Under the pieces are notes generated by a model. The model searched no databases and was not told the DNA's origin. It saw only the letters and a program-made list of their open reading frames with translations. Source: Alphaproteobacteria bacterium (GTDB lineage Bacteria; Pseudomonadota; Alphaproteobacteria; Rhizobiales; Rhizobiaceae). Taken from it: a stretch of 8,251 nt of DNA. Location: NCBI GenBank assembly GCA_017308345.1, contig JAFKFE010000184.1, forward strand, positions 1 to 8,251, given 5' to 3'. Shown piece after piece: positions 7,527 through 8,251 of this stretch (its first letter is position 1; each line of letters starts with the position of its first letter). A program made the translations under genes and the position numbers.

Positions 7527-7530
7527 TTCT

Positions 7531-8251
7531 ATGTCTTGCGACCGCGGCTCGCTAGTATCCTTGCGCGCAATCCATTTGCGCCGCGCAATCGCCACAAGCA
7601 GCGGAATTCTCGCCTTGGCGCTGTCCGCCGGACTCTGGCTCGGCGGCGTGGCAAAGGCGCAGGAAACCCAGATCATCTATCCCGGCTCGATGGCGGTTAC
7701 CGGCTTTCCCGGCACCGTGATCCCGAATTTCGACCAGGGGCTGCCGCCCGGCGTCGACCCGGTCGACGAAACCTTCATCGACACATCACGCGCCTCGCTG
7801 CGCGTTTTCGACGTGTCCAACCTCGGCGGCCCGGCCTCGGGGCAGCTCGTCAACACGCCGCCGCCCTTCGAGGTGACTGCCGGCCAGATCGGCGAGGTCT
7901 TCGGCCTGACCTATGACGACGGCGTGCGCGATGGCGTGCCGTCGGGCATTCCGAACCTCTATGCGGCGGCGACCTCGCTGCACGGTGTCGAGATCGTCAC
8001 GCCGGACGCCGACGATGACGGGCGTCCGGAACGGCAGCGTCGCGGCACGGCCGGTGCCACCTTCATGGACGGCCAGTTCGGCACCGAGAATGGCGGCGGT
8101 CCGGGCACGATCTGGAAGATCGACGGCATTTCCGGCGCGGTCTCGAAATTCGCCGACATCGACACCAACAGCGGGCCGGGCATCGGCAACCTCGCCTTCG
8201 ACCCGATCCACCGCCAGTTCTTCGCCTCGGATCTCGACACCGGGCTGATCC
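7531..8251 (+). CDS. Secreted protein of unknown function, beta-propeller-like, 5' part only
   Basis: The frame is open from ATG 7531 to the window end: 240 codons, no stop. The N-terminus is a Sec signal peptide: basic stretch with Arg12, Arg17 and Arg18, hydrophobic core GILALALSAGLWLGG (25-39) and cleavage after AKA (41-43), so the mature protein would start at Gln44. The mature part is rich in Gly, Pro and Asp. It has a DADDDGRPE stretch (159-167) resembling a Dx[DN]xDG calcium loop. TIWKID (193-198) followed by SGAVSKFAD (201-209), and the phrase NLAFDPIHRQFFASDLDTG (220-238), look like blades of a beta-propeller of the type that reports stored values. I do not recognise a named family. 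It is separated from the carnitine operon by a long gap and probably has its own promoter, so no functional link is suggested. Confidence 0.8.
   Translation, partial: MSCDRGSLVSLRAIHLRRAIATSSGILALALSAGLWLGGVAKAQETQIIYPGSMAVTGFPGTVIPNFDQGLPPGVDPVDETFIDTSRASLRVFDVSNLGGPASGQLVNTPPPFEVTAGQIGEVFGLTYDDGVRDGVPSGIPNLYAAATSLHGVEIVTPDADDDGRPERQRRGTAGATFMDGQFGTENGGGPGTIWKIDGISGAVSKFADIDTNSGPGIGNLAFDPIHRQFFASDLDTGLI

Larger units (their letters stand above)
7082..7530. other. Intergenic region of about 450 nt, rich in inverted repeats, no supported gene
   Basis: No convincing gene is seen on either strand. Frame 1 is open from 7213 into the downstream gene, with an ATG at 7282 preceded by a GGAAAGGGAAAG stretch. 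However, codons from 7282 to 7530 have mixed third bases (AGA, CCA, ACA, AAA, GGA) unlike the strongly G/C-ending neighbours, so it reads as non-coding. The region holds the post-operon hairpins, the possible three-way junction at 7214-7272, small hairpins at 7297-7312 (GAGAC/GTCTC) and 7342-7357 (CGCCTT-CGGG-AAGGCG), a promoter candidate near 7387-7415, and a strong GC hairpin at 7463-7491. Confidence 0.7.

Overview
The window looks like chromosomal DNA of a GC-rich alphaproteobacterium, most likely a rhizobial (Mesorhizobium-like) species. This rests on the strongly G/C-ending codons, the operon style and the kinds of proteins encoded. It is an inference, because no rRNA or other marker gene is present. 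All recognisable genes lie on the + strand.

Bases 1-6080, and probably on to 7081, form one tightly packed catabolic operon. Its upstream end is cut off by the window. Order: 3' end of a BKACE-family (beta-keto acid cleavage) enzyme; an HD-domain protein with the metal ligands of the MIOX/PhnZ mixed-valence di-iron oxygenases; L-carnitine 3-dehydrogenase (lcdH) with an unusual lysine/alanine-rich tail; an acyl-CoA dehydrogenase; a fused ADP-forming acyl-CoA synthetase; a CaiD-like carnitinyl-CoA dehydratase/enoyl-CoA hydratase; and an HSL-family alpha/beta hydrolase. Most junctions are 2-16 nt or overlapping.

The genes suggest an aerobic route from gamma-butyrobetaine or crotonobetaine to carnitine and on to glycine betaine. 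The synthetase would make gamma-butyrobetainyl-CoA, the acyl-CoA dehydrogenase crotonobetainyl-CoA, and CaiD carnitinyl-CoA. After CoA release, LcdH oxidises carnitine to 3-dehydrocarnitine. The BKACE enzyme then cleaves that with acetyl-CoA into betainyl-CoA and acetoacetate. The alpha/beta hydrolase could feed the route by hydrolysing acylcarnitines. The step done by the HD oxygenase is unexplained and is the most interesting point in the window. No CaiB-type CoA-transferase and no betainyl-CoA thioesterase is visible.

Bases 7082-7530 are a non-coding gap of about 450 nt. It is rich in inverted repeats: a hairpin right after the last stop codon, a possible three-way junction at 7214-7272, several small hairpins, and a strong GC hairpin at 7463-7491. 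A plausible sigma70-type promoter lies at 7387-7415. From 7531 to the window end runs the start of an unrelated exported protein with a Sec signal peptide and beta-propeller-like sequence. It is cut off by the window edge.
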